A stretch of 22,729 bases of DNA from IMG/VR virus record IMGVR_UViG_3300009496_000089, positions 1 to 22,729 of that record; one strand, written 5' to 3'. Positions 6,260 to 12,708 of the stretch are shown here, one piece after another. The position numbers were made by a program, and so were the translations under genes. The stretch comes from a virus. The notes beneath the pieces were generated by a model, which did no database searches, had not been told where the DNA came from, and saw nothing but the letters and a program-made list of their open reading frames with translations. The number at the start of each line of letters is the position of its first letter. Within the stretch, counting starts at the first letter, position 1.

Positions 6260-6636
6260 TATGCTGCTATCTTTGGATTGTGAGAGAAAGCTACGAAGCC
6301 AATTGGAGCGATAACCGCTACTGTACCATCTTCAGCGACAATAACATCACCAACTGAAAGTGAAGACATACGACCTAAACGCTCAATGTTTTCGTCAGGA
6401 CCGATGTTACCAACCTCGAAACAATCGTTGTAATCTTCGGCTGTGATGTTAGCAACGTGAGTGTAGTAACCAGCATCAAAAGCATCAGAAGCCAGACCAC
6501 CGATTTTATTGCCTGAGAAATCCATAGACATTTTAGTCTTAGCTGCAAAAGCTGGTACTGAGTCGAAGTCACCAGACTCGTTAACTGTTTTGCGCTGAGC
6601 TGCTGTGAGTTGGATTTGGTATACTGCGAATTTCAT
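6259..6636 (-). CDS. Conserved phage protein, 125 aa
   Basis: ATG 6636 follows GAGGAG at 6-nt spacing; the in-frame extension to 6663 runs into the promoter and is rejected. The sequence shows MKFAVYQIQLTAAQRKTVNE, then IGGLASDAFDAGYYTHVANI, GNIGPDENIERLGRMSSLSVG and a beta-rich end (DVIVAEDGTVAVIAPIGFVA). I recognise it as a conserved hypothetical protein of T4-like and other phages. It is the first gene of its transcription unit. Confidence 0.8.
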   Translation of the reverse strand: MKFAVYQIQLTAAQRKTVNESGDFDSVPAFAAKTKMSMDFSGNKIGGLASDAFDAGYYTHVANITAEDYNDCFEVGNIGPDENIERLGRMSSLSVGDVIVAEDGTVAVIAPIGFVAFSHNPKIAA

Positions 6637-6661
6637 GACTATCTCCTCATTTGATGTAACC

Positions 6662-6690
6662 ATCCTACACTATTCAAAAGCGTTTGTACA
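6662..6690 (-). promoter_or_regulatory. Early-type promoter (TGTACA-17-TAGGAT)
   Basis: TGTACA at 6690-6685, 17 bp, TAGGAT at 6667-6662; AATTAACTG precedes the -35 box. It drives 6636 and the downstream small genes. Its upstream side belongs to the 56-bp module also found at 14205-14260. Confidence 0.8.
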
Positions 6691-6740
6691 CAGTTAATTT
6701 CGCTTTTTGCAAAAATAGTTTTGTTGAGAATCAATCACTT
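6685..6740 (-). repeat. 56-bp promoter-upstream module, copy 1
   Basis: The 56 bases match 14205-14260 at 49 positions without gaps, running from TGTACA to AAGTGATTGAT (minus strand), including an A/T-rich core with TTTTTGCAAAAA. Both copies end exactly at the stop codon of the upstream gene. Confidence 0.9.
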
Positions 6741-7353
6741 ATAAAATAGTTAAATTTAATTTTTCTAATTCTTTTTCAAGTTTCGGATTTTCTGGTATTG
6801 CTTTATGGAATTTATGGTTATTATTACCTGTATAAGAAGATATGTATTTTATAGCTTCATTAAATTCGACAACGTCATATTCTTGATTTGTGTTATCAAG
6901 CCACTCTTTTATATGGAAATAATGTTTTTGTATTTCCTTTTCTAGTGTAACCCAATCTCTATCTTTATGCTCATCCCACTTTGCATCATTTATAATAAAT
7001 CTATCTTGAGCATGCCAAGCACCTGTAGCTAAAGCAAGCAATGTAGATTTATATCTGGCAACTGCATCTTCTCGATATAAAATTATATGATGGTAATCCT
7101 GCTGCTGACTCAAATGTTGTATAGCTTTTTCTATTGATGAGCCAATATGATCATATCCTGATAAATGATAACAAAAAGAGTAGTTGTTATCAAAAAGATA
7201 TGTTAGCTCGCTATCATCCTTTTCAAGAGGTAGATGCCCCTTAGTCTCGTGCCCGACCTGATTATTCTTGACTTTATAATCATAATATAAACCGAGACTT
7301 GCTGTTCTAGCTGATGCCCATATTATAAATGGCTTGCCTTTATTTCTCAGCAT
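6739..7353 (-). CDS. Sulfotransferase-like protein, 204 aa
   Basis: The N-terminus KPFIIWASARTASLGLYYDY has the position and pattern of the 5'-phosphosulfate-binding loop of PAPS sulfotransferases (beta strand, then R-T/S-rich turn, then helix). The later IILYREDAVARYKSTLLA resembles the 3'-phosphate-binding strand-helix (R...S). The C-terminal part carries helices (WVTLEKEIQKHYFHIKEWLD). ATG 7353 is chosen because it overlaps the upstream stop by 14 nt and starts just before the loop; ATG 7392, preceded by GGGAAAG, would add 13 residues and is possible. It is the last gene of the SGNH, radical SAM, SPASM-like, sulfotransferase cassette. The likely role is transfer of sulfate to a glycan or other surface acceptor; the substrate is unknown. 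Confidence 0.72.
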   Translation of the reverse strand: MLRNKGKPFIIWASARTASLGLYYDYKVKNNQVGHETKGHLPLEKDDSELTYLFDNNYSFCYHLSGYDHIGSSIEKAIQHLSQQQDYHHIILYREDAVARYKSTLLALATGAWHAQDRFIINDAKWDEHKDRDWVTLEKEIQKHYFHIKEWLDNTNQEYDVVEFNEAIKYISSYTGNNNHKFHKAIPENPKLEKELEKLNLTIL

Positions 7354-7672
7354 TATTGCACCACTGTAAACATGGTCCAGGAGTTGTATCATAACTTTCC
7401 CATGATTCAGGCAAAGTTTCGTTAAACCATTCGGATTCTAAAATGTCATCTATATTATTAGTATTAATATTAAACTTTTCTCTTTGAGCATGATATTTCG
7501 CTAATACTTCATACTTAGAGAAAGTTAGTCCACTCTTATGATTAGTAGCAAGTGCCGTGTAATGTATATTTCCTAAGTAGCAGCATGGATATACTTGACC
7601 GTCAGGATTAATTAATATAGTGTTATCCTTTTGCCACATGCATTCGATACACGGCTTATCTGATGTAGGCAT
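7340..7672 (-). CDS. SPASM/twitch-like Fe-S domain protein, separate ORF (110 aa)
   Basis: The ORF shows CIEC (C8, C11), then NPDGQVYPCCYLGN (C30, C31) and PGPCLQWC (C101, C105). This is the auxiliary [4Fe-4S] cluster domain that normally forms the C-terminus of radical SAM/SPASM enzymes. It starts (ATG 7672) inside the end of the radical SAM gene, in the +1 frame, with no clear Shine-Dalgarno sequence. The natural fusion point would be the shared stretch around 7660, where one frame reads NAYIR-stop and the other runs on into SDKPCIEC. It is therefore either a true split enzyme made by coupled translation, a frameshift product, or a sequencing error. It overlaps the sulfotransferase gene by 14 nt. 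Confidence 0.75.
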   Translation of the reverse strand: MPTSDKPCIECMWQKDNTILINPDGQVYPCCYLGNIHYTALATNHKSGLTFSKYEVLAKYHAQREKFNINTNNIDDILESEWFNETLPESWESYDTTPGPCLQWCNNAEK

Positions 7673-8441
7673 TATCTAAGTCTTTCATTTGATTTTTATC
7701 TTTAGTCTGTCTGGACTGAACAAATTCTTCTGCTCGGTCAACCCACTCACTATTCATAATATGTCTTGATAAATCTTTTCTAGTCATTTCTTCTAAAAAC
7801 TCTTCTTCTCCATCTTCATTTACAAATCTAAATTTATTGTTAACTAAAAATCTGTCTGATTTAATTACATAACATTCATTAGCGCCATACATTTTAGCTA
7901 GATTCATCATGTCGTAGGTGTAATTTTCGTTGTGCTTAAACAAAATAATAAAAGCTTTTACATTGGCTGGAGTATTAGAAATCGCTTCCATGTTTTCCAA
8001 TACTTTGTCTAGTTCAACGCCTCGACGATATTTGGCATGCATTTCATTATTAATGCCATCAATATCAAAATAGATTAGTAATCTATCACCGCAATAACTA
8101 CCTAGTTTTTCCCACCAGCTTGGAGATCTTAATCCGCCATTAGTGTTAATATGAATTGTTGCATTAGAGTGATCTATAATATGTTTACACATTTCTAGTA
8201 GATCTTTACTCATAAGCGGATCACCCCACGTTCCGCATAGCCAAAATTTGCCAATTCTATCCATTGAACCAGCAGGAAATGCATTTACAAATTCTTCGAG
8301 ATCCCACTTCTTTAGTGGTAACCAATCCATTTTATCTAATCCGTTTGGATCGGTCCTGTGACATTGAGGACACGCCGCGTTACAGAATGTAGAAATATCT
8401 AACCATACCGTAATACCTTTAAGGTCAGAGAATAGTCCCAT
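7656..8441 (-). CDS. Radical SAM enzyme core, 261 aa
   Basis: C20, C24 and C27 form the CxxxCxxC cluster motif (CNAACPQC) after an initial beta strand (VWLDISTF). Further radical SAM features are FWLCGTWGDPLMSKDL (GGE-like SAM contact replaced by GTWGDPL), IHINTNGGL, LIYFDIDGINNEMHAKYRRG and VKAFIILFKHNENY. Such enzymes reductively cleave S-adenosylmethionine to modify peptides, sugars or cofactors. The usual C-terminal SPASM domain is absent and lies in the next, overlapping ORF. ATG 8441 follows GAGG at 7 nt. The gene follows the SGNH hydrolase across a 90-nt AT-rich gap with a weak late-type box. The substrate is unknown; an auxiliary-cluster partner and neighbouring sulfotransferase suggest modification of a surface polymer or peptide. 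Confidence 0.88.
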   Translation of the reverse strand: MGLFSDLKGITVWLDISTFCNAACPQCHRTDPNGLDKMDWLPLKKWDLEEFVNAFPAGSMDRIGKFWLCGTWGDPLMSKDLLEMCKHIIDHSNATIHINTNGGLRSPSWWEKLGSYCGDRLLIYFDIDGINNEMHAKYRRGVELDKVLENMEAISNTPANVKAFIILFKHNENYTYDMMNLAKMYGANECYVIKSDRFLVNNKFRFVNEDGEEEFLEEMTRKDLSRHIMNSEWVDRAEEFVQSRQTKDKNQMKDLDNAYIR

Positions 8442-8469
8442 TAATCATCCTCTTCGTAAATATAAAGAC

Positions 8470-8477
8470 GATTTATA
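8470..8477 (-). promoter_or_regulatory. Weak late promoter candidate (TATAAATC)
   Basis: TATAAATC on the minus strand differs from TATAAATA at the last base and lies 29 nt before the radical SAM start. A second variant, TATAAATT, is at 8496-8503. The whole 8442-8531 gap is AT-rich and holds no gene that I can see. Confidence 0.3.
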
Positions 8478-8531
8478 TGAGGTTTCTTTTTACTAAATTT
8501 ATATTTTATTTTATAATATAATCTAATAAAT

Positions 8532-9443
8532 TTACTCTGTATTTTTCCAAGCATTATAAAATTCTTTCGCTATAAGTTCGTGTCCAAGTTGGTTTGGATG
8601 ACCATCGTTTGGAGCAATACAATATTTTTCATTTTGATAATTGATAGAGGCCTCGTAATTATATCCACCTAAAACTTTAACAAAAGGAAATCCTATTATA
8701 GATTCTTCTTTTTTTAAAACATCATACAAAAAGACTTCATGCATATGATCGATTAGCCATGCATCCATACTTTGCTTAAGCGGGTTTTCAAGACCAAATC
8801 TTTCTAAATAATGTTCGTGTGGAGGGAGCGGATATAAAAGTTGATAAATTAAAACTTTATATCCAAGAGCTTTTGCCATAGTTATAACATTATATATCTG
8901 TTGAAACGCATAATGAATTCTTCTTTTTCTATACTCGCCCCAAACATAATAATTCGGTAACCAGTCACGCGCAAAATTTTCTATACCCATTCGTTCACAG
9001 TCTCGCAATGCGCGCTCTTGGTCTTCAGGATTATTTGATATATGGCGAGGAAGCGAAACTAAGGGATGTTCTCCCTTTTCTATACTGTCTTTTAGTTGGT
9101 ACATATAATATACAGCAGGGTTAAAATTAATTTCAGTGTATGTAGAGTATTCTCGCCACCAATCTGTCAATCCTAGTACTATTAAATTTTCTGGATGTGG
9201 CTTTATATTACGCTCTTCTGAAAATACAGCTCTTTGTATTCGGTCAATTGATTTACTTAAACTAGCTCCGCCGCGGCCAGTATTAATTACTTTATAATCT
9301 ATTCCGTGCTTATCTTTAATAATATCAGCTAAAACTTGTGGCCAAGCCTTGATTTCATTAACTCCATGGCTTTTTGAAAAATATTGCCAGTTATTTGGAT
9401 CAGTAAACGAGCATCCTCCGGCTACTAGTACAGGTTTTTGCAT
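8532..9443 (-). CDS. SGNH/GDSL-type hydrolase, 303 aa
   Basis: Block I is GGCSFTD with Ser12 in the nucleophile position; INTGRGGAS (53-61) fits block II; LIVLGLTDWW (87-96) occupies the block III place; NDGHPNQLGHELIA (279-292) has the catalytic His region of block V. The family includes esterases, acetylesterases and acyltransferases acting on carbohydrates or lipids. There is no signal peptide, so it probably acts in the cytoplasm or on the virion. ATG 9443 follows GAGGAG at 7 nt. It is the first gene after the minus-strand half of the palindromic late promoter at 9469-9480, so late expression is likely. The following genes (radical SAM, SPASM-like, sulfotransferase) suggest a shared job in modifying a glycan. 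The Ser-His assignment is from motif position only. Confidence 0.8.
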   Translation of the reverse strand: MQKPVLVAGGCSFTDPNNWQYFSKSHGVNEIKAWPQVLADIIKDKHGIDYKVINTGRGGASLSKSIDRIQRAVFSEERNIKPHPENLIVLGLTDWWREYSTYTEINFNPAVYYMYQLKDSIEKGEHPLVSLPRHISNNPEDQERALRDCERMGIENFARDWLPNYYVWGEYRKRRIHYAFQQIYNVITMAKALGYKVLIYQLLYPLPPHEHYLERFGLENPLKQSMDAWLIDHMHEVFLYDVLKKEESIIGFPFVKVLGGYNYEASINYQNEKYCIAPNDGHPNQLGHELIAKEFYNAWKNTE

Positions 9444-9468
9444 AACAAATCTCCTCTAAATTACTCTT

Positions 9469-9480
9469 TATTTATAAATA
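9469..9480. promoter_or_regulatory. Palindromic, bidirectional late promoter (TATTTATAAATA)
   Basis: The 12-bp palindrome carries exact TATAAATA boxes on both strands (plus 9473-9480, minus 9476-9469), between divergent genes at 9443 (-) and 9510 (+). Leaders would be about 20 nt each and both genes have strong Shine-Dalgarno sequences. The sharing of six bases means only one direction can be engaged at a time. Confidence 0.75.
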
Positions 9481-9509
9481 GCTTCAGGAACAATGGAGGA
9501 CGGCTCGAG

Positions 9510-9992
9510 ATGATCGATCCAGTAACGGCTATAGCTGGGGCTACAGCTGCATACAATGGCCTTAAGAAAATGATGGCTGTGGGGAAAGATATATCTGACA
9601 TGGCAGGCACACTATCGCAGTGGGCTGGCGCAATGTCTGACTTAGATTTTGCTCACGGTAAGGCAGAAAACCCGCCGATGTTTAAAAAGATATTTGGTGC
9701 AAGTCAAGTTGAACAAAATGCATTGGAAGTCTGGGGACACAAACAGAAGGCAAAGGAAATGCGTGAGGAATTACGGTCTCATATTTCGCTATTTTATGGT
9801 CCATCGGCCTGGGACGAGATTGTACGGATTGAAGCCCAGATGCGTAAGGAGCGTAGAGAGGCCGTATATAAAAAAGAAGAACGAAAGCAGTTAATCATTG
9901 AATGGGTAGCTGGTATATTCTTAGGATTACTGGCGATCGCGATAATTAGTGGGATGGTTTGGTTAACTGGATTAGCTAAAGGATGGTGGTAG
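9510..9992 (+). CDS. Membrane-anchored late protein, 160 aa
   Basis: ATG 9510 is chosen for GGAGGA 9 nt upstream; the longer frame from 9438 crosses the promoter. The N-terminus (MIDPVTAIAGATAAYNGLKK) is amphipathic and Ala/Gly-rich, the middle helical and charged (AQMRKERREAVYKKEERKQL), and residues 128-152 form a transmembrane segment (WVAGIFLGLLAIAIISGMVW). The MIDPVTAIAGATAAxNGLKK beginning is one I recognise from conserved hypothetical proteins of marine T4-like phages. It is the first gene of the rightward late cassette. A lysis or envelope role is possible but unproven. Confidence 0.8.
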   Translation: MIDPVTAIAGATAAYNGLKKMMAVGKDISDMAGTLSQWAGAMSDLDFAHGKAENPPMFKKIFGASQVEQNALEVWGHKQKAKEMREELRSHISLFYGPSAWDEIVRIEAQMRKERREAVYKKEERKQLIIEWVAGIFLGLLAIAIISGMVWLTGLAKGWW

Positions 9993-10165
9993 AGTTTATA
10001 TTAGTAGCCGTGACGTATACGCATTTTTGGATTAACGGCGCAAACACGTTTGTGCAAGTATGTACATATAGAGAGAATGTAACTAAACCCAATCGATACT
10101 ATGATAAAAAGTTTTGGTACTACCCAGATTCAAAATGTCCACAAAAGAAAAATTTAAAGAGGTAA
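9983..10165 (+). CDS. Small exported Cys-pair protein, 60 aa
   Basis: ATG 9983 overlaps the stop of the upstream gene by 10 nt (ATGGTGGTAG), with AAAGG immediately upstream. Residues 1-20 are hydrophobic (MVVEFILVAVTYTHFW), followed by a polar, Tyr/Lys-rich domain with two cysteines, C27 and C52. The layout (signal or anchor, Cys, about 25 residues, Cys) matches the ORFs at 11386, 11566 and 12709. It is probably periplasmic with one disulfide. The function is unknown. Confidence 0.6.
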   Translation: MVVEFILVAVTYTHFWINGANTFVQVCTYRENVTKPNRYYDKKFWYYPDSKCPQKKNLKR

Positions 10166-10167
10166 AA

Positions 10168-10563
10168 ATGGCCGGTAAACAACTAGATACTGATTCCCAA
10201 TGGAATCATTTGGATCGTGATGGTGATGGCGTTATAACTGATGAAGAGATTGCAATGGAACAGAGAATGATTGAGCTTCAGGACATGCGTTCTGATATGG
10301 AAAATGAAGACAAGAAACAAGACGCACAGAGAAACATGGCATGGTTTGCATTATTTGGAATGCTGCTATATCCTTTCTCTGTAGTACTTGCAATATGGTT
10401 AGGACTAGTACAAGCTGGTGAAATCCTTGGCGATATGGCAGCGGTTTACTTTGTATCAGTCGCAGCGATTGTTGCAGCCTTCTATGGCAAGGAAGCTATA
10501 GCTGCATCTAAAAAGAATAGTGTAACAGCTACGCAAAAGAAAACGGTAGTAGATAATAGGTGA
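10168..10563 (+). CDS. EF-hand membrane protein, 131 aa
   Basis: ATG 10168 follows AGAGG at 5 nt. Residues 16-27 (DRDGDGVITDEE) form a complete EF-hand calcium loop with ligand positions D16, D18, D20, V22 main chain, T24 and E27. A charged helix follows (residues 28-55), then two transmembrane segments (WFALFGMLLYPFSVVLAIWL and MAAVYFVSVAAIVAAFYG). This EF-hand-plus-two-helices protein is a conserved type I recall from marine T4-like phages. Calcium-dependent behaviour at the inner membrane, perhaps in lysis control, is inference. Its stop overlaps the next gene's GTG start (GTGA). Confidence 0.85.
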   Translation: MAGKQLDTDSQWNHLDRDGDGVITDEEIAMEQRMIELQDMRSDMENEDKKQDAQRNMAWFALFGMLLYPFSVVLAIWLGLVQAGEILGDMAAVYFVSVAAIVAAFYGKEAIAASKKNSVTATQKKTVVDNR

Positions 10564-10841
10564 TAAAAGTAACTGAACCTGCCAAAGAATATTTGAAAAA
10601 GGTTGGTAAGCCAAACGTATCTCTTGCTGTAAAAGGCGGGGGATGCGCAGGCTTTCAATATGAATGGGGTGTGACTGATGCAGCTGCTACAGTAGAAAAC
10701 CTATGGTTAGACCCAATGGCTGAAATGTTTATCTTCGGATGTACAATTGATTATGTTGAAGAGTTAGGAGGATCCTTCTTAAAGGTGGTCAATCCTAATG
10801 CAACAGCAAGTTGTGGATGCGGAGAGAGCTTTGGTGTTTAA
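10560..10841 (+). CDS. A-type Fe-S cluster carrier (IscA/ErpA/HesB-like), 93 aa
   Basis: The three conserved cysteines of A-type carriers are present: C29 in KGGGCAGFQY and C85, C87 in the C-terminal CGCGESFGV. Length and N-terminus (IKVTEPAKEYLKKV) match the family (about 105 aa in bacteria). Such proteins bind and pass on [2Fe-2S] or [4Fe-4S] clusters to apoproteins; hesB-like genes are known from marine T4-like phages. Translation starts at GTG 10560, overlapping the TGA of the EF-hand gene. In this genome, the radical SAM enzyme and SPASM-like protein, expressed from the same divergent late promoter region, are plausible cluster recipients, which is inference. Confidence 0.92.
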   Translation: MIKVTEPAKEYLKKVGKPNVSLAVKGGGCAGFQYEWGVTDAAATVENLWLDPMAEMFIFGCTIDYVEELGGSFLKVVNPNATASCGCGESFGV

Positions 10842-10854
10842 GAACGGGTAAAAA

Positions 10855-11172
10855 ATGGATAAGAATAAACTCAAGAAAGTATTTAGCCTTGACAATATCG
10901 TCGATGCTGCAGTAGATCTTTTCCTGGTGCTCTTTGATGTAATCACTTCGCCTATTCTAATAGTAATGAGAATGATACGTTGGACAATAGGCACTTATGT
11001 ATTAGATGGATTAAAAAATAAAATTAAAAAAATAATTCGTTGGGTAAAGAATAAACCGCGTTGGATACAGCTACTTGTTGTGCCTGCACTATTAGTTGCA
11101 TCTGCGTATATATTAGTTTTAATATGGATATTTGGCCAAGCCTGGGGCGAGTTTGTAGTAGAGGAATTTTAA
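10855..11172 (+). CDS. Two-helix membrane protein, 105 aa
   Basis: ATG 10855 follows GGGTAAAA. An amphipathic or hydrophobic segment (NIVDAAVDLFLVLFDVITSP) is followed by a strongly basic region (LKNKIKKIIRWVKNKPRW) and a clear transmembrane helix (LLVVPALLVASAYILVLIWI). The C-terminus is acidic. The gene sits directly before another two-helix ORF with no gap. A holin or lysis role would fit size and topology, but no family is recognised. Confidence 0.75.
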   Translation: MDKNKLKKVFSLDNIVDAAVDLFLVLFDVITSPILIVMRMIRWTIGTYVLDGLKNKIKKIIRWVKNKPRWIQLLVVPALLVASAYILVLIWIFGQAWGEFVVEEF

Positions 11173-11373
11173 ATGATTAGTAATATTAAAGGACTTATTG
11201 TCCTTGTCATGGCGTGCGGTTTAATGGCATTGCTCGGGTTAATTGTAATAGATGAGTTTGCTGCAGCAAATGAACACGGTGGTGAATTAGACGGTAACAT
11301 AGTAGAGTTGTTACAGATGAGCATCACTGGCATCATTGGATTGGTTGCCGGTTACGTAGGTGGTAAAACATAA
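11173..11373 (+). CDS. Two-helix membrane protein, 66 aa
   Basis: ATG 11173 follows the upstream TAA with no gap. Two hydrophobic helices (IKGLIVLVMACGLMALLGLI and MSITGIIGLVAGYVGG) are separated by an acidic loop (NEHGGELDGNIVELLQ). The Gly-rich second helix followed by GGKT is common in small phage membrane proteins. Holin is a possible but unproven role. Confidence 0.75.
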   Translation: MISNIKGLIVLVMACGLMALLGLIVIDEFAAANEHGGELDGNIVELLQMSITGIIGLVAGYVGGKT

Positions 11374-11385
11374 TTGGGTGAACTG

Positions 11386-11574
11386 GTGGTTGAATTTGGT
11401 GCGATATATTTTGTACTACTGATAGTAAGTAGAGGTGAAGAAATAGCCGATAGAGTTTATTTCTCTAAACTATCAGACTGTACATATATGGCAAGAGAAC
11501 TAAATTTTACCTACACAGGATCTCCGGTCATTAGGGCATATTGCATACCTGAAACAATGAAGAGTTCAGAGTAG
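11386..11574 (+). CDS. Small exported Cys-pair protein, 62 aa
   Basis: A GTG at 11386 is preferred (a TTG at 11374 is also possible); GGGTG lies 6 nt upstream. Residues 1-15 are hydrophobic, then RVYFSKLSDCTYMARELN with C32 and a C-terminal C53 in AYCIPE. Both this ORF and the one at 9983 begin VVEF directly after a membrane-protein gene, and they share the two-Cys layout. The end overlaps the convergent gene at 11566-11784 by 9 nt, with no clear terminator between them. Confidence 0.6.
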   Translation: MVEFGAIYFVLLIVSRGEEIADRVYFSKLSDCTYMARELNFTYTGSPVIRAYCIPETMKSSE

Positions 11575-11784
11575 ATCCTTAATATGCTTGCCTGTACCCC
11601 ATTCGTAGCACTGATAGGCTGCAACCTTAAAACCATTAGACTCAAAGGTTTTAATTCCTTCGGCTACGCTCTGTAAGCATATCTCTAAAGTAGGGTAAAG
11701 ACCAGGATTTGCCACGCCTTTGCAAACAGGAACTCCATTTTCCATATTGCATATAAGCAGAAGTGCAGTAAATAAAGTATTCAT
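11566..11784 (-). CDS. Small exported protein with four Cys, 72 aa
   Basis: ATG 11784 follows AAGGA. MNTLFTALLLICNM is a short hydrophobic leader, then Cys at 12, 21, 36 and 59, with LEICLQSVAEGIKTF and AAYQCYEWGTG. The same Cys-helix-Cys pattern occurs in 9983, 11386 and 12709. It is probably periplasmic. It is the last leftward gene of the 14182-14210 promoter unit and converges with 11386. Confidence 0.7.
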   Translation of the reverse strand: MNTLFTALLLICNMENGVPVCKGVANPGLYPTLEICLQSVAEGIKTFESNGFKVAAYQCYEWGTGKHIKDLL

Positions 11785-11787
11785 GTG

Positions 11788-12027
11788 CTATCCTTTATAA
11801 ATGGATAGCAAATGACTTTCAAACTGCTCTACTTTTTCCAACCTGTTTGGCCACAAGATATAATCCTTTTCAGGATTCTGTTTTAAATTATTGAGCAAAG
11901 GTATAATTGCATTATATAAACTATGCAGTCTATCTTCAGCAGATTCGGCCGCAACAGAAACTTTCTGTACGGCCTCTAATTCTTCTTCGTCTACGGCAGT
12001 AAAGCCAAAATCAAAAATATCTGCCAT
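11788..12027 (-). CDS. Conserved phage protein, 79 aa
   Basis: ATG 12027 shares its A with the TAA of the upstream gene; AGG lies 9 nt before. The protein is acidic, starts MADIFDFGFTAVDEEELEAV and has a helical end with LLNNLKQNPEKDYILWPNR and a final charged helix. I recognise the KDYIxWPNR motif from conserved small proteins of marine T4-like phages; the function is unknown. Confidence 0.8.
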   Translation of the reverse strand: MADIFDFGFTAVDEEELEAVQKVSVAAESAEDRLHSLYNAIIPLLNNLKQNPEKDYILWPNRLEKVEQFESHLLSIYKG

Positions 12028-12530
12028 TAGTTTGCCTGCAAAGTTACTTGTACTGGAATGCGCTGACCTGTACGATAGTTATTATATGTGTATGCTGTAC
12101 CTTCAATACCATTCCATGTAAACCAAATTTTATTGTTTTTGACAAAACGTTCGGTCTCTGTGTTGATAGTTGTATGGCATTGACGTTCTACTTTATAACC
12201 TGTTACAACCTGTCTAGACTTTTGCCCTTTGTCTGCAGCAATAATACCACCCAGTACAGCTCCTACTTGAGCGCCATCGCTGTTACCGCTAGCGCCTTTA
12301 CCAAGCAGCGCGCCTAGGATCATACCTCCTAGTACGTCACCACCTGTAGCACCGCCGCCTTGCACAGAACCATAAATTGGCACTTCAACATTTTGGCACT
12401 GTTGTACTGGTGCATTAACCTGTCGATATCCATAATTAGGCTCAACACGAGTAATAGTAGCTCTGACAGTTTCTGCCATAGCTGATGTTGTAGTCATTGC
12501 AATAATTGCGGCGGTAGCTAAATATTTCAT
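12027..12530 (-). CDS. Exported glycine-zipper protein, 167 aa
   Basis: A signal peptide (MKYLATAAIIAMTTTSAMA, then ET) with an AxA cleavage site is followed by a Cys-containing region, a glycine zipper at about residues 60-105 (GGDVLGGMILGALLG, later AQVGAVLGGIIAAD) and a C-terminal domain with GYKVERQCHTTI and a beta-rich end. This is the layout of the 17-kDa antigen/glycine-zipper 2TM family, which in bacteria sits in the periplasm or outer membrane. It has no lipobox Cys after the signal, so it is not a lipoprotein. A phage copy could alter the host envelope during infection, which is inference. ATG 12530 overlaps the stop of the 30-aa ORF (ATGA). Confidence 0.8.
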   Translation of the reverse strand: MKYLATAAIIAMTTTSAMAETVRATITRVEPNYGYRQVNAPVQQCQNVEVPIYGSVQGGGATGGDVLGGMILGALLGKGASGNSDGAQVGAVLGGIIAADKGQKSRQVVTGYKVERQCHTTINTETERFVKNNKIWFTWNGIEGTAYTYNNYRTGQRIPVQVTLQAN

Positions 12531-12619
12531 TTCTTCTTCCTTTGTCTACGAGCTTTACGTTTACTTGATCCGATTTTGCGGCGGCCAGTACTTGGTCGAT
12601 TCTTTCTAGGCCAAGGCAT
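12527..12619 (-). CDS. Very basic 30-aa peptide
   Basis: ATG 12619 to TGA 12527 encodes 30 residues of which 15 are Arg or Lys and none acidic (begins MPWPRKNRPSTGRRKIG). Its stop overlaps the next start (ATGA), and its start lies inside the 33-aa ORF upstream. The last codons contain AGGAAGAAG, which serve as the ribosome binding site of the glycine-zipper gene, so it may act partly as a coupling leader. Confidence 0.5.
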   Translation of the reverse strand: MPWPRKNRPSTGRRKIGSSKRKARRQRKKK

Positions 12620-12707
12620 AAATGTGTCCTAGCAAGAATCCAATAACAAGAAGAGCAACCGTACCGACGATGCATTTCCAATGTAGTCTTTTAATATAAT
12701 TAATCAT
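12606..12707 (-). CDS. Single-helix membrane peptide, 33 aa
   Basis: ATG 12707 follows AGGA at 7 nt. A basic N-terminus (MINYIKRLHWK) precedes one transmembrane helix (CIVGTVALLVIGFLLGHIYA). It overlaps the next small ORF by 14 nt and starts 1 nt after the upstream stop. The function is unknown. Confidence 0.6.
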   Translation of the reverse strand: MINYIKRLHWKCIVGTVALLVIGFLLGHIYALA

Positions 12708-12708
12708 C

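Noticed and set aside
6703-6722. TTTTTGCAAAAA inverted repeat in the promoter modules as a terminator
   Set aside because: It has no loop and is A/T only; conservation together with the promoter points to an upstream promoter element instead.
11540-11580. CTGAA/TTCAG stem at the convergent junction as a terminator
   Set aside because: The stem is only 5 bp with an 11-nt loop and no T tract.
12442-12681. A 79-codon leftward frame across the two micro-ORFs and the signal peptide of the glycine-zipper gene
   Set aside because: It has no ribosome binding site, and its Cys/Tyr/Arg-rich product looks like an out-of-frame reading of the well-supported signal peptide gene.
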